DNA from: UBA4416 sp035439445
Lineage (GTDB): Bacteria; Bacteroidota; Bacteroidia; B-17B0; Aurantibacillaceae
NCBI GenBank assembly: GCA_035439445.1
Contig: DAORKG010000002.1
Coordinates: forward strand, 62,001-126,000
Length of the DNA stretch: 64,000 nt
Direction: 5' to 3'
The position numbers and the translations under genes are program-made. Below, piece by piece: positions 52,642-63,800 of this stretch. Positions within the stretch are counted from its first letter, which is position 1. Each line of letters starts with the position of its first letter. The notes beneath the pieces were generated by a model. The model was not told the origin of the DNA and ran no database searches. It worked only from the letters and a program-made list of their open reading frames with translations.

Positions 52642-53385
52642 TTAAATCACTTTTGCTTCTGTATGTAATAAGTTTACTAACTCATCCATGTTATTTTCAT
52701 CAATCATTTTGCAAGTAGTTCTTCCTGCAGATAATGCGTAAGATTTAATGTTCGTTAATTTCTCAGCACCTGATGCAGCAACAACTGCCAAAGGTTTAGT
52801 TCGAGCTCCCATAATACCTTTCATATTAGGAATACGTTGCTCAGCCATTCCTTTAGCACAAGAAACTACTAATGGCAATTCACATTCTACTACTTGAGTT
52901 CCGCCATCTACATCGTGCTCCACAGTAGCTTTATTTCCTTCTAAATCAAACTTAGTAGCTAAAGATACTAATGGTAAATCCATAAATCCGGCAATCATAC
53001 CTGCAACAGATGAACCATTGTAGTTAATTGTTTCTTTACCTGTCATAATTAAATCATAACCATTAGCTTTTGCGTAGTTTGCAATTTGCTCTGCTACGAA
53101 ATAAGCATCAGGTCCTTCAGCATCAATACGAACTCCGTCGTCAGCTCCTAAAGCAAATCCTTTACGAATGGTAGCATCGCTATCAGCTAAGCCAACATGT
53201 ATTAAGGTTACTTTTTCAGCTTTACCGGCTTCTTTTAATTCTAACGCACGAACTAGAGCATACCACTCATCGTAAGGGTTAATGATAAATTGTACTCCGG
53301 CTGCATTAAATTCTGTATCGCCGTTAGTGAAAGCTATTTTAGTAGTTGTATCTGGAACATTACTAATTGGAACTAATATCTTCAT
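52642..53385 (-). CDS. etfB: Electron transfer flavoprotein beta subunit
   Basis: 247 aa with MKILVPISNVPDTTTKI, INPYDEWYALVRALELKE, DLIMTGKETINYNGSSVAGMIAGFM, and VVSCAKGMAEQRIPNMKGIMGARTKPL, all classical EtfB (AMP/FAD-binding partner). It is first in the operon with etfA and has a well-formed promoter. Confidence 0.96.
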   Translation of the reverse strand: MKILVPISNVPDTTTKIAFTNGDTEFNAAGVQFIINPYDEWYALVRALELKEAGKAEKVTLIHVGLADSDATIRKGFALGADDGVRIDAEGPDAYFVAEQIANYAKANGYDLIMTGKETINYNGSSVAGMIAGFMDLPLVSLATKFDLEGNKATVEHDVDGGTQVVECELPLVVSCAKGMAEQRIPNMKGIMGARTKPLAVVAASGAEKLTNIKSYALSAGRTTCKMIDENNMDELVNLLHTEAKVI

Positions 53386-53409
53386 TGTTTTATTTTTTTA
53401 AAAGGTGAG

Positions 53410-53440
53410 CAAATTTATAAAAATATGGCTGTAAATCAAG
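53410..53440 (-). promoter_or_regulatory. etfB promoter (-33 TTG, -7 TAAATTTG)
   Basis: On the minus strand TTG is followed after 19 nt by TAAATTTG. Both boxes and the spacing agree with the Bacteroidota consensus. The start codon is 25 nt downstream. Confidence 0.75.
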
Positions 53441-53588
53441 AGATAAACACCCGTTTTTTTATATTGTTTCGACTAAAAGATAACAGCTTGTAAAAGAGTG
53501 TTTTATGGATTTGGAAATGTTACAAAAAGGCGTTTTTCAGCCCATCCTATATTTTTAGCTTTCTCTTTTAAATACATGGGTTTTTGCT

Positions 53589-53596
53589 TACATTTG
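53589..53596 (+). promoter_or_regulatory. -7 element of pdhB
   Basis: TACATTTG (TAnnTTTG) lies 16 nt before the ATG at 53613. Confidence 0.6.
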
Positions 53597-53612
53597 GGAC
53601 TTTAAATCATAT

Positions 53613-54596
53613 ATGAGAACAATTGAATTTAGAGAAGCCCTTCGCGAAGCAATGAGTGAAGAAATGCGTCGTGATGAATCCATTTTTTTAATGGGAGAAG
53701 AAGTGGCTGAATATAATGGTGCTTACAAAGTAAGTAAAGGCATGTTAGCTGAATTTGGTCCTAAACGAGTTATTGATACACCTATTGCAGAATTAGGTTT
53801 TGCAGGTATAGGAGTTGGGGCAGCCGTAAATGGATTACGTCCTATTGTTGAGTTCATGACTTTTAACTTCTCTTTAGTTGCTATCGATCAAGTAATTAAC
53901 GCTGCTGCTAAATTTTTAAGTATGAGTGGAGGACAATATAATTGTCCAATTGTATTTAGAGGACCTACTGCAAGTGCAGGTATGTTGAGTTCTCAGCACT
54001 CTCAAGCTTTTGAAAACTGGTATGCAAACTGCCCTGGTTTAAAAGTAATTGTTCCATCAAATGGATATGATGCTAAAGGATTAATGAAATCTGCAATTCG
54101 TGATAATGATCCGGTTATTTTCATGGAAAGTGAGCAGATGTATGGAGATAAATGTGAGATTCCTGATGGAGAATATTTAATTCCGATTGGAGTAGCCGAT
54201 GTTAAAAGACAAGGAACTAATGTAACGATTGTTTCTTTTGGTAAAATAATGAAAGTAGCTATGGCTGCTGCAGCAGAATTAGAGAAAGAAGGAATTAGTG
54301 CTGAGGTGATTGATTTAAGAACAGTTCGTCCTATTGATTATGATACAGTAATTAATTCAGTTAAGAAAACGAATAGATTAGTTGTAGTTGAAGAAGCTTG
54401 GCCATTGGCTAGCATCTCTTCTGAAATTGCGTTCAGAGTTCAAAAAGATGCGTTTGATTATTTAGATGCACCTATACGTCGTATTACAGCAGCAGACGTT
54501 CCATTACCATACGCACCAACTTTAATTGAAGCTTCATTACCAAATGTTGCTCGTACAGTTAAGGCAGTAAAAGATGTGATGTACGCTACTAAATAA
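53613..54596 (+). CDS. pdhB: Pyruvate dehydrogenase E1 component, beta subunit
   Basis: 327 aa. E1-beta signatures: FREALREAMSEEMRRDESIFLMGEEVAEYNGAYKVSKG, DTPIAELGFAGIGVGAAVNGLRPIVEFMTFNFS, and SQHSQAFENWYANCPGLKV. With E1-alpha it performs the thiamine-diphosphate decarboxylation of pyruvate. E1-alpha and E2 are not adjacent, so the complex is encoded at separate loci. A branched-chain 2-oxoacid E1-beta is a less likely alternative. Confidence 0.93.
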   Translation: MRTIEFREALREAMSEEMRRDESIFLMGEEVAEYNGAYKVSKGMLAEFGPKRVIDTPIAELGFAGIGVGAAVNGLRPIVEFMTFNFSLVAIDQVINAAAKFLSMSGGQYNCPIVFRGPTASAGMLSSQHSQAFENWYANCPGLKVIVPSNGYDAKGLMKSAIRDNDPVIFMESEQMYGDKCEIPDGEYLIPIGVADVKRQGTNVTIVSFGKIMKVAMAAAAELEKEGISAEVIDLRTVRPIDYDTVINSVKKTNRLVVVEEAWPLASISSEIAFRVQKDAFDYLDAPIRRITAADVPLPYAPTLIEASLPNVARTVKAVKDVMYATK

Positions 54597-54612
54597 AAAG
54601 TAATTTAATCAT

Positions 54613-54647
54613 AAAAAAAGCTATCAAATACTAGATAGCTTTTTTTA
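54613..54647. terminator. Terminator between pdhB and the OmpA-family gene
   Basis: AAAAAAGCTATC / GATAGCTTTTTT stem with an 8-nt loop. The A/T flanks allow action in both directions between the convergent genes. Confidence 0.92.
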
Positions 54648-54667
54648 TTTTATGATAATTTGAAATT

Positions 54668-56872
54668 TTAGTTTTTCAATTTCACAATGATAAATTCTGT
54701 TCTTCTGTTTTGTGAGTGTTCAAATTCAGTACATGTTGATTTCACTTTTCCTTCACAGCCACAAGAGTTCAATAATTTACTCTCACCATAACCTTTACCG
54801 GAAATACGGGATTTGTCAATACCTTGCTTAACAATATAGGCTGCAGATGCTTTTGCTCTTGCGTCAGACAACTTCATATTTGCAGCAGCAGCTCCTCTAC
54901 AATCGGTATGTGCACCTAATTCAATAATCATTGCCGGATATTCCTTCATTACTTTCACAACTTTATCTAATTCAACTGCAGCATCAGGTCTGATTTTAGA
55001 TTTACCTAAGTCAAAATAAATAGGTTTAATATCTATCATTTTTGCTAAGTCCATACCAACTTCAACTTTACCAATGGTTAAGGCTAATAATTCATTCATT
55101 TGGATTTCGCCTTCTTTTTTAATTTCGTATGTAAAGTTGGTTGTTTTGGTTACGTAACCTTCTTTTTCAATAGTTACTAAATACAATAGTTTATCTCCGA
55201 TTCTTTTACCCTTTAATGGTTTTCGGTATTCACCATTTTTCTCAGTTTGAATTAATTCAAAATCATTGCTTACAGCTAAATCTTTAATTTTGATTTTTAC
55301 ACCTTCTATTCCTGCTCCTGTTTTAGCATCATAAATACCAGCTAATAACGATAAGTTTGGATCTTTTTCTAACTCGATAGTTTTTGTAAACTCATCACCT
55401 TCAGGAGTAGTTTTAGTAGAAAGAGAATCTTCCATGTCAAAGAATTTTTCTTTTTTTACTAGTAACTTATAGTTTACGTCCTCTTCTAAAATAAATTGAA
55501 ACTCCCCTTTTTCATTTGTAGAGAAAGAATCTGTATTTAATTTAATTGTAGTAAGTGGTAAAACTTCTTGTGTCTCTTTATTTTTTACGATAAAGTTTAC
55601 AACCTTTCCTCTTGCAACTTTTCTTAAAATATCTACGTTGTAGATATCATCATTCATTCCGCCAGTTTTTCTATTAGAACTTAAGAACGCTTTTTTACCT
55701 TCAGCATAAACATTGTAAGCAAAATCATCATGCTCACTGTTTACAGGTTTTCCCATGTTATAAATCTTTCCGGCTTTATCGTCTTTGATCTTTGTTTCAA
55801 ATACATCAAGCCCGCCTAAACCTTCATGCCCATTAGAGGCAAAATATAACAAGTTGTCTTCGGTGATAGAAGGAAATAATTCATTTCCTTTTGTATTTAC
55901 TTTATCACCCATATTAACAGGATTACCCCATGATCCACTTGCATCTAGTTTACAGTACCAAATATCCATACCGCCTTGTCCTCCACCCATATCAGATGAA
56001 AAATATAAGGTTTTTCCATCTGCACTAATTGCAGGATGAGCGCAGTTATATTCGTTGCTATTAAATTTCATACTCATTAAAGATTGTAAATCGTCTTTAA
56101 TGATATTTGCTTGAAATATTTTTAATTTTTGAGAACCATCTAAACTTTGTTCTTTTTTTGTGGTTCCATTTCTGGTGAAGAAAATAGTTTGTCCGTCTTT
56201 TGAAGTACAAAATGGCCCATCGTTATATTTTGTTGAATACTCTGCTATAAACATGGCAGGCGTGTCATATTGTCCAAATGCATCTTTTTCAGTTAAATAC
56301 ATATGGCAGTAACTATTCCCAGTCCAACCATGTCTTTTTGTGATCCAAGTAGATTTTGTTCTGGTAGATGTGAAAACAATTTTGTCTCCTAAAAATGCAG
56401 TTGCTCCGAAATCATCATAATTTGAATTATATTGAAATTCTGTTATTGCATAAGCGTCTGCATTTTTTGAAAACTTCTGAAGATTTGAAATGCCTTTTGA
56501 AAAAGCTTCACCTCTTCCGTCAGCTTTAAATTCATCCATGTATCTTTTAGCATCGTCATACTTTCCAGCTTCCATTAATGCTTGTCCGTAGTATAATTTA
56601 TGTATATCCTCAGCTTTACCCGTTTTGATTAATTTACCATAGCAAATTAATTGCCCTCTGTTGTTATTAGTTAATCTATAACAATCGCCCAGATTAACCA
56701 AAACATCTGCATTAGAACTATCTTTTCTTAATACGCTTTCATATTTTGGAATTGCCTGAACGTATAATTTTTTAAAGTATAGTTTATTAGCAGAATTAAT
56801 AGCGGCAGTTTGAGCATGACTACTTAATTGAATTAAGCAAATAATCGAAAATAAAATAATTGACTTATTCAT
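54668..56872 (-). CDS. OmpA-family protein with TPR, PD40 propeller and CRD domains (PorE-like)
   Basis: 734 aa with a signal peptide (to ~20). Order: TPR-like helices (~25-130), a PD40/WD40-like beta-propeller (~150-420, e.g. LYFSSDMGGGQGGMDIWY, LYFASNGHEGLGGLDVFE), carboxypeptidase-regulatory-like domains (~430-600) and an OmpA C-terminal domain (~615-734, FDLGKSKIRPDA, HTDCRG, SDARAKASAAY) that binds peptidoglycan. This architecture equals PorE, a periplasmic/outer-membrane anchor of the type IX secretion system. It lies 4 nt after the PorP/SprF gene and is co-transcribed with it. Confidence 0.9.
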   Translation of the reverse strand: MNKSIILFSIICLIQLSSHAQTAAINSANKLYFKKLYVQAIPKYESVLRKDSSNADVLVNLGDCYRLTNNNRGQLICYGKLIKTGKAEDIHKLYYGQALMEAGKYDDAKRYMDEFKADGRGEAFSKGISNLQKFSKNADAYAITEFQYNSNYDDFGATAFLGDKIVFTSTRTKSTWITKRHGWTGNSYCHMYLTEKDAFGQYDTPAMFIAEYSTKYNDGPFCTSKDGQTIFFTRNGTTKKEQSLDGSQKLKIFQANIIKDDLQSLMSMKFNSNEYNCAHPAISADGKTLYFSSDMGGGQGGMDIWYCKLDASGSWGNPVNMGDKVNTKGNELFPSITEDNLLYFASNGHEGLGGLDVFETKIKDDKAGKIYNMGKPVNSEHDDFAYNVYAEGKKAFLSSNRKTGGMNDDIYNVDILRKVARGKVVNFIVKNKETQEVLPLTTIKLNTDSFSTNEKGEFQFILEEDVNYKLLVKKEKFFDMEDSLSTKTTPEGDEFTKTIELEKDPNLSLLAGIYDAKTGAGIEGVKIKIKDLAVSNDFELIQTEKNGEYRKPLKGKRIGDKLLYLVTIEKEGYVTKTTNFTYEIKKEGEIQMNELLALTIGKVEVGMDLAKMIDIKPIYFDLGKSKIRPDAAVELDKVVKVMKEYPAMIIELGAHTDCRGAAAANMKLSDARAKASAAYIVKQGIDKSRISGKGYGESKLLNSCGCEGKVKSTCTEFEHSQNRRTEFIIVKLKN

Positions 56873-56876
56873 AAAC

Positions 56877-57812
56877 TTAGAAATATCTTGGAGTTACTAC
56901 TTTACGTTGTTTGTATGAGAATAAATATCCTAAAGTGATCTCATGTGATCCTTGAGAATATTTTTGAATTTTAGTTAAAGCATAATCATAAGAGTAGTTT
57001 ACTAAAAATTGTGGATTTAATTGAATGCCAAGTAAAACAGAAACATCTGCGCCACTTCTATATGACAAACCAGCCCATATTTTATTTTTAATTAATGCAT
57101 TAACATTAATGTCATATTGTAAAGGGGCATTTTGAACCATCTTAATCATAGCTTGAGGTTTCAATTTTAAATCTTCATTGATATCAAACAAATAGCCGCC
57201 GGTTAAATAATAATGAAATTTACTTGCATTTAATTTATTTGATTTAATTACATCACCAGATTGGTCAAACATATAACTGTCATCTACCATTCTAGGAACA
57301 GATACTCCTACATACATTTTATTTGTATAGTAATATATACCTGCACCAAAGTTGGGAGAGATTAAACTAGGTGTATTATTTGATATTTGGATATCTCCTG
57401 ATTCAGTTGCTTTCAACTCAGATAATTTATTTACCTGGTTGTGAATACCGCCCATTAAACCAAACGACAATTTACCTTTATCACTTACTTTTAATCTATA
57501 AGCATAATTTAAATAAACTAAATTACGGTTTAACTTTCCAATCTGTTCATTTAATAAACTTAAACCCAGACCCATTTTATCATTTGCTAAAGGCCCATGA
57601 AGTGTAAATGAAGTAGTAATTGGTCTTCCCGGAAAATTCACCCATTGTTGTCTATGAGTTAAATTCACTGCCATTGCTTCTTTTGAGCCTGTGTAAGCAG
57701 GATTAATATACATTTCATTAAACATATATTGTGTAAACATGGCATCATATTGCGCCTGAGCTATGAAGCTACTAAAAATGGCTACGATGATTATTAAGAT
57801 TGATTTTTTCAT
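56877..57812 (-). CDS. PorP/SprF-family outer membrane protein
   Basis: 311 aa from the ATG at 57812, the start of a signal peptide (MKKSILIIIVAIFSSFIAQAQ); an upstream ATG at 57836 adds 8 residues. The motif QYDAMFTQYMFNEMYINPAYTGSKEA and the beta-barrel-like alternation identify the PorP/SprF family. Members pair with one giant type B T9SS substrate each and are needed for its surface attachment. The partner here is the adhesin 36 nt upstream. Confidence 0.93.
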   Translation of the reverse strand: MKKSILIIIVAIFSSFIAQAQYDAMFTQYMFNEMYINPAYTGSKEAMAVNLTHRQQWVNFPGRPITTSFTLHGPLANDKMGLGLSLLNEQIGKLNRNLVYLNYAYRLKVSDKGKLSFGLMGGIHNQVNKLSELKATESGDIQISNNTPSLISPNFGAGIYYYTNKMYVGVSVPRMVDDSYMFDQSGDVIKSNKLNASKFHYYLTGGYLFDINEDLKLKPQAMIKMVQNAPLQYDINVNALIKNKIWAGLSYRSGADVSVLLGIQLNPQFLVNYSYDYALTKIQKYSQGSHEITLGYLFSYKQRKVVTPRYF

Positions 57813-57848
57813 TGTCTTTATTTTCAAGTTTGTCAAAAATGTTTAATG

Positions 57849-60800
57849 TTAGTATTGTAGAACCACGTATCCATTTACAGGTTTATCAACTCCATCATCA
57901 AATTCAACGATGTAGTAATAAGTTCCTTGAGGCAATTTATTGTTACCGATAATTAATCCGCTTACATTAGGCATACCATCCCAAGTATTATCATACGTTT
58001 CATTTTCGTACACCTTATTACCCCAACGATTGAATACAGTTAATTTTACTACTCTTCCACTAATTCCTTTTATTACGAAGAAGTCGTTTTTGCCATCACC
58101 ATCAGGTGTAAATACTTCTGGAATAAATAAATTCACATCAGGTAATTCTAACACTGTAGGAACTGCTTCACCTGGGTCTGAGGCATTACCATTTCCATTT
58201 GGATCCGGATTATCTCCAACGTGAGAAGTGTCTCTAACTATTCCTCCATCTGAGCCAAATCCTGCCCCAATTGCAGTATTTGTAATAGATGTTACTCCGT
58301 TAGGCGTAATGTTAAGAACTAAAGTGATAGTCTCAGTTTGCCCTGGTGCTAATGCACTTGAATTTGCTACTAATAAACCAATATCAGTGTTACCGTTGTA
58401 GTTACTATTTGCGGTTAAGCTTCCGGTTGCTGTAGGCCCTGATTTAATTGTGAATTGCGCAGGTGCAGGAATTCTCAATGTGTCTAGTACCTGAACAAAC
58501 TTAATTGTATCGTTACCTAAGTTTTTAACTGTTATTGTGTATGTAACATCTAAAGTTTTATCTTCTAAAATACCCGATACACTTCCACTCTTAGCTACAC
58601 CAATTACGGAGTGAGGTGTTAATGTTACAACAGTTGCTGTGTCATTATTTGTAGGGTCACCATCATTGTCAGGATCCCATGCAAATCCGGTATTTGAGCT
58701 ATCAGATACTGTCACTGCTCCGTCAAATCCTGCCCCAATTGCAGAGTTATAGAATGGTCCGAAGAATCCATTTGGATTAATCTGAACTGTAAATACAATT
58801 GTATCTTTTCTTCCTGCTGTTAATGTACTTGTTGCAGGTATCAACATGTCATTTTGTGCAGAACCATCGTATGCAGAATTTATTGTTAAGCTGCTGTTTA
58901 ATGATGTAACACTTGGTGTTGATATTACACTGTAAGTTGTAGGAAGAGGGAATGTATTATTTAAGTTATCAATAATACTGAAGTTAGTCATATCTACTGA
59001 AGAAGCATTTGTTGCAACAATTGTATAAGTTACATTGTAAGCATTATTATTTACAAATGTTGGTGTGCCAACTGCTTTTGTCATTCCTAATACATTTGCA
59101 CTTACGGTTGAACAGTTTGTTGGAGTTAAGAACAATGTTGTGTCTTTGAAACATCCGTTAGACCCAAACACTCTAATAGTGTATGGTGTTGTAACTGATG
59201 GGTTAACTAAAGTATTAGTAATAATACCACTAAATGGAATTACGCTTCCTGTTGCATATGTAGCTGTTCCTGTATATGTTGCAGCTTGTGATAAATCATA
59301 TGTATCAGTACTTGAGTTTCCAGATACTAATATTGTTCCATCATTATTTGCTACCGTTCCTGAACATGTTGCCGGGATTATGGTTGCAGTAAATGAAGGA
59401 GTTACAGTACTTGTTCCAATAGTTATTGTAACTGTGTTCTGACATCCATTAGACGGATCAGTTACTGTTACTGTATAATCACCCGCTACTGAAGTCGTTG
59501 GACTTTGAACAGTTGATGTAAAACTAGAAGGTCCAGACCATGAATAGTTTAATGGAGGAATAGTTCCAGTAATTACAGACAGAGTTACAGTAGAGTTACA
59601 GCCTAACACTGGCGCAGGTGATACAATACCAACTACCGGTATAGTAGTATTGCTAATCACAGTTGTTGTTGCGGTTGATGAACATCCTGTTAAAGGATCT
59701 GTTACAGTTAAAGTATAATCACCTGCGATAACAATATCTGTTGGACTTTGAACAGCTGATGTGTATGAGCTTGGACCTGACCAAGAGTAGTTTACACCAG
59801 TTGTAGTTGAATTACCGGTTAAGCTTACTGTGGTTGTTGAACATGTTAATGTAGAGTTGCTTATAGCTGTTACGTTTTGTGGACTTGGCGTAACATCTAC
59901 AAATACTGTTGTTGTTGCAATACATCCACCATTATCTCCAATTAAAGTATATGTAGTTGCTACAGTAGGAGATACAATAGAAATATTACCAGTTGTATTT
60001 TGCGGTATCCAAGTATATGACGTTGTTCCGCTTCCAGTTAAGGTTGCTGTTGAGCCTGCACAAACTAAAGTTGGATTAGCTACTGCAGTTACTGTAGGTC
60101 CTGGTGTTACTGTTATGATAACAGTTGATGATGTTATACATCCAGAGCCGTTATCAGCATCAACCGTATACGTGGTTGTAGTTGTAGGAGTAACAATAAC
60201 GTTAGCTCCTGTTAAAGCACCCGGATTCCAAGTGTATGAAGTTGCCCCACTTGCACTTAATGAACCTGACGAACCTTCACATAATAAAGTTGGAGCTGCA
60301 ACCACCGTAACAGATGGTGCACCTACATTAATTGTAATTGTTTGTGTTGATGAACACGATCCATTATCCCCAGTTACCGTATAAGTTGTAGTTAATGTTG
60401 GTGTATCAACAATAGATGCTGTTGTAGCTGTAGTTGGATTCCATGTATAAGAGGTTGCTCCACTAGCAGTTAATGTTACTGAACCGGCAGCACACAGAAC
60501 TGTTGGAGTTGCAGTGATTGAAATTGAAGGAGCAGAATTTACATTAATTATAATTGTATTACTTGTAATGCAACCTAATCCATTATCGCCGTCTACTGTA
60601 TATGTAGTTGTAGTAGTTGGAGAAACAACAGCAGTAGTTCCAGTAACTGCTCCTGGATTCCATGTGTATGATGTAGCTCCGTTACCAGTTAAAGTAGCAG
60701 AAGAACCAGCACAAATCGTATTAGAAGACGCTGTTGCTAAAACGGTTGCGCTCGGACTAACCACTAATGTAATTGTTTGAGTTCCATTACATGTTCCATT

Positions 60801-63800
60801 ACTTCCATCTACTGTATACGTTGTGGTTGTAGTTGGTGATACAATTGCAGTTGTTCCTGTTAATGCCCCTGGATTCCAAGTGTATGATGTTGCTCCACTA
60901 GCTGTTAAAGTTGCGCTTCCACCTGCACATAGAGCAGTTGGAGTTGCAACAATAGATATAGTTGGGTTTCCAACATTAATTGTAATCGTTTGAGATGAAG
61001 AACATCCAATAGCATCAGCACCTGTAACGGTGTATGTTGTAGTTAGTGTAGGTGAATCAGCTACTGATGCTGTTGTAGCGGCAGTTGGATTCCAAGTATA
61101 AGAAGTCGCTCCTGAAGCCGTTAAAGTTACCGAACCTGCGGTACATAAAACAGTTGGTGTAGCAGCTATTGATATACTAGGCGCAGAATTTACATTGATA
61201 GCTAATGTTTCACTTACAATACAACCTAAACCATTATCACCACTTACCGTGTATGTAGTTGTTGTAGTAGGAGAAACAACAGCAGTAGTTCCCGTAATTG
61301 CTCCCGGATTCCAAGTATATGACGACGCTCCATTTGCAGTTAATGTTGTTGAAGAACCTGAACAAATAGTACTAGAAGATGCACTTGCTGTGACAGTTGC
61401 ATTAGGACTAACTACTAAAGTTATTGTTTGTGTACTAGTGCAAGTTCCGTTATCTCCATCTACTGTATATGTAGTTGTAGTTGTAGGAGAAACAACAGCT
61501 GTAGTTCCAGTAACTGTTCCTGGATTCCATGTGTATGATGTAGCTCCATTTGCAGTTAATGTTGCAGAACTTCCAACACATATTGTGTTTGATGAAGCAG
61601 TTAGAGTAATATTTGGAGTTGCAAGATTGATAGTAATTGTTTGAGATGAAGAACAGCCAATAGCATCAGCACCTATAACCGTATAAGTTGTAGTTAATGT
61701 TGGTGTATCAACTATTGAACTTGTTGTAGCAGCAGTCGGATTCCATGTATATGAAGTTGCTCCACTAGCTGTTAACGTAACCGAACCTCCGGCACATAAA
61801 ACAGTTGGTGTAGCGACTACAGAAACTGATGGTGCACTGTTTACATTTATCGTTATCGTGTTACTTGTTATACAACCTAATCCATTATCTCCATCAACTG
61901 TGTATGTAGTTGTAGTTGTAGGAGAAACAACAGCAGTTGTACCAGTTATAGCGCCAGGGTTCCATGTGTAAGATATAGCACCACTTCCTGTTAAAGTAGC
62001 AGAAGAGCCAGCACAGATTGTATTTGAGGATGCGCTTGCAGTAACTGTGGGATTAGGACTAACTACTAAAGTAATAGTTTGAGTACCAACACAAGACCCA
62101 TTATCTCCGTCAACTGTATATGTTGTCGTTGTTGTTGGAGAAACTATAACAGTTGTACCTGTTAATGCTCCTGGATTCCATGTGTATGATGTAGCTCCTG
62201 TTGCTGTTAATGTTCCTGAAGTTCCAATGCAAATTGTGTTTGATGAAGCTGTTAATGTTAATGAAGGAACAGAATTAACAGTAATATTAACAGTTTGTGT
62301 ACTTGTACATCCTAAACCATTATCACTTATTACTGTGTATGTCGTTGTAGTAGTAGGAGAAACAACAACTGTTGAACCTGTTAATGTTCCTGGTGTCCAT
62401 GTGTATGTTGAACCTCCATTTGCTGTTAGTGTTGTTGTATTTCCTGAACAAATTGTATTTGATGACGCACTAGCAGTAATTGTTGGATTTGGTACTACAG
62501 TTATTGCAAGTGTATTTGTATTAGTACATCCTGAAATATTTGAGCCGGTTACTGTATAAGTTGTACTTACTGTTGGAGTAACAGTTAATGTAAATGTTGT
62601 TATTACATTTCCAGGATTCCATGTAAATGAAGTTGCTCCTATAGCACCAATAGTTGCGGTACTACCTGCACAAATACTATTTGATGCTGCACCTACAGTA
62701 ATAGTAGGAATTGAATTTACTGTTAACGACAACGTTTGAGTATTAGCACATCCTGATGCGTTTGTCCCCGTAACCGTGTATATAGTTGTAGCTGTTGGAG
62801 TAACAGCAATAGTAGTTCCAGATAGGGCTCCTGGGTTCCAAGTATAAGTGCTAGCACCACTTCCTGTTAAGGTAGCGGTATTACCAGAACATAACACAGT
62901 AGGATTAGAAGTAGCAGTTAATGTAGGTAAAGCATTTACTGTTAAAGTAACATTAGCGGTATTTGTACAAGAACCTGAGGTTCCAATAACGGTATATGTA
63001 GTTGTTACAGTAGGAGAAACAACTGTAGTTGAACCTGTTAAAGCTCCAGGATTCCATGTGTAAGAAGTTGCACCACTTCCAGTTAAAGTAGCCGAAGAAC
63101 CAGCACAGATCCCAGTTGGATTAGAACCCGCAGTTACCGTAGGAATCGGAGTAACAGTTAAGTTTAAAGTTTTTGTTGCAGTACAACCTAATGTAGTTGT
63201 TCCTACAACTGTATAAACAGTTGTAGCAGTTGGAGTAACTGCAACAGTAGCCCCAGATAAAGCACCTGGAATCCAAGTATAAGTATTTGCGCCGCTTCCG
63301 GTTAAAGTTGCTGATGAGCCTGCGCAAATTACTGTAGAACTTGCAACTGCATTTACTGTAGGATTAGAAACAGTTAATGATAAAGTTCTAGTGTTAGCAC
63401 AACCTGCTGCAGAAGTTCCGGTTAAAGTATAAACAGTTGTAGCAGTTGGAGTAACTGCAACAGTAGTACCAGATAGAGCACCTGGGTTCCAAGTATAAGT
63501 ACTAGCACCACTTCCTGTTAAGGTAGCAGTATTGCCAGAACATAACACAGTAGGATTAGAAGTCGCAGTTAATGTAGGTAAAGCATTTACCGTTAAAGTA
63601 ACATTAGCGGTATTAGTACAAGAACCTGAAGCACCAATAACGGTATATGTAGTTGTTACAGTAGGAGAAACAACTGTAGTTGAACCTGTTAAAGCTCCAG
63701 GATTCCATGTGTAAGAAGTAGCGCCACTTCCAGTTAAAGTAGCTGAAGAACCAGCACAAATTGCAGTTGGATTAGAAACCGCAGTTACTGTAGGAATTGG

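Noticed and set aside
59065..63714. Several long plus-strand ORFs (up to 184 codons) opposite the adhesin
   Set aside because: They are antisense to the repeats and show the same ~217-bp period; low stop density there follows from the Thr/Ser/Val-rich coding strand.
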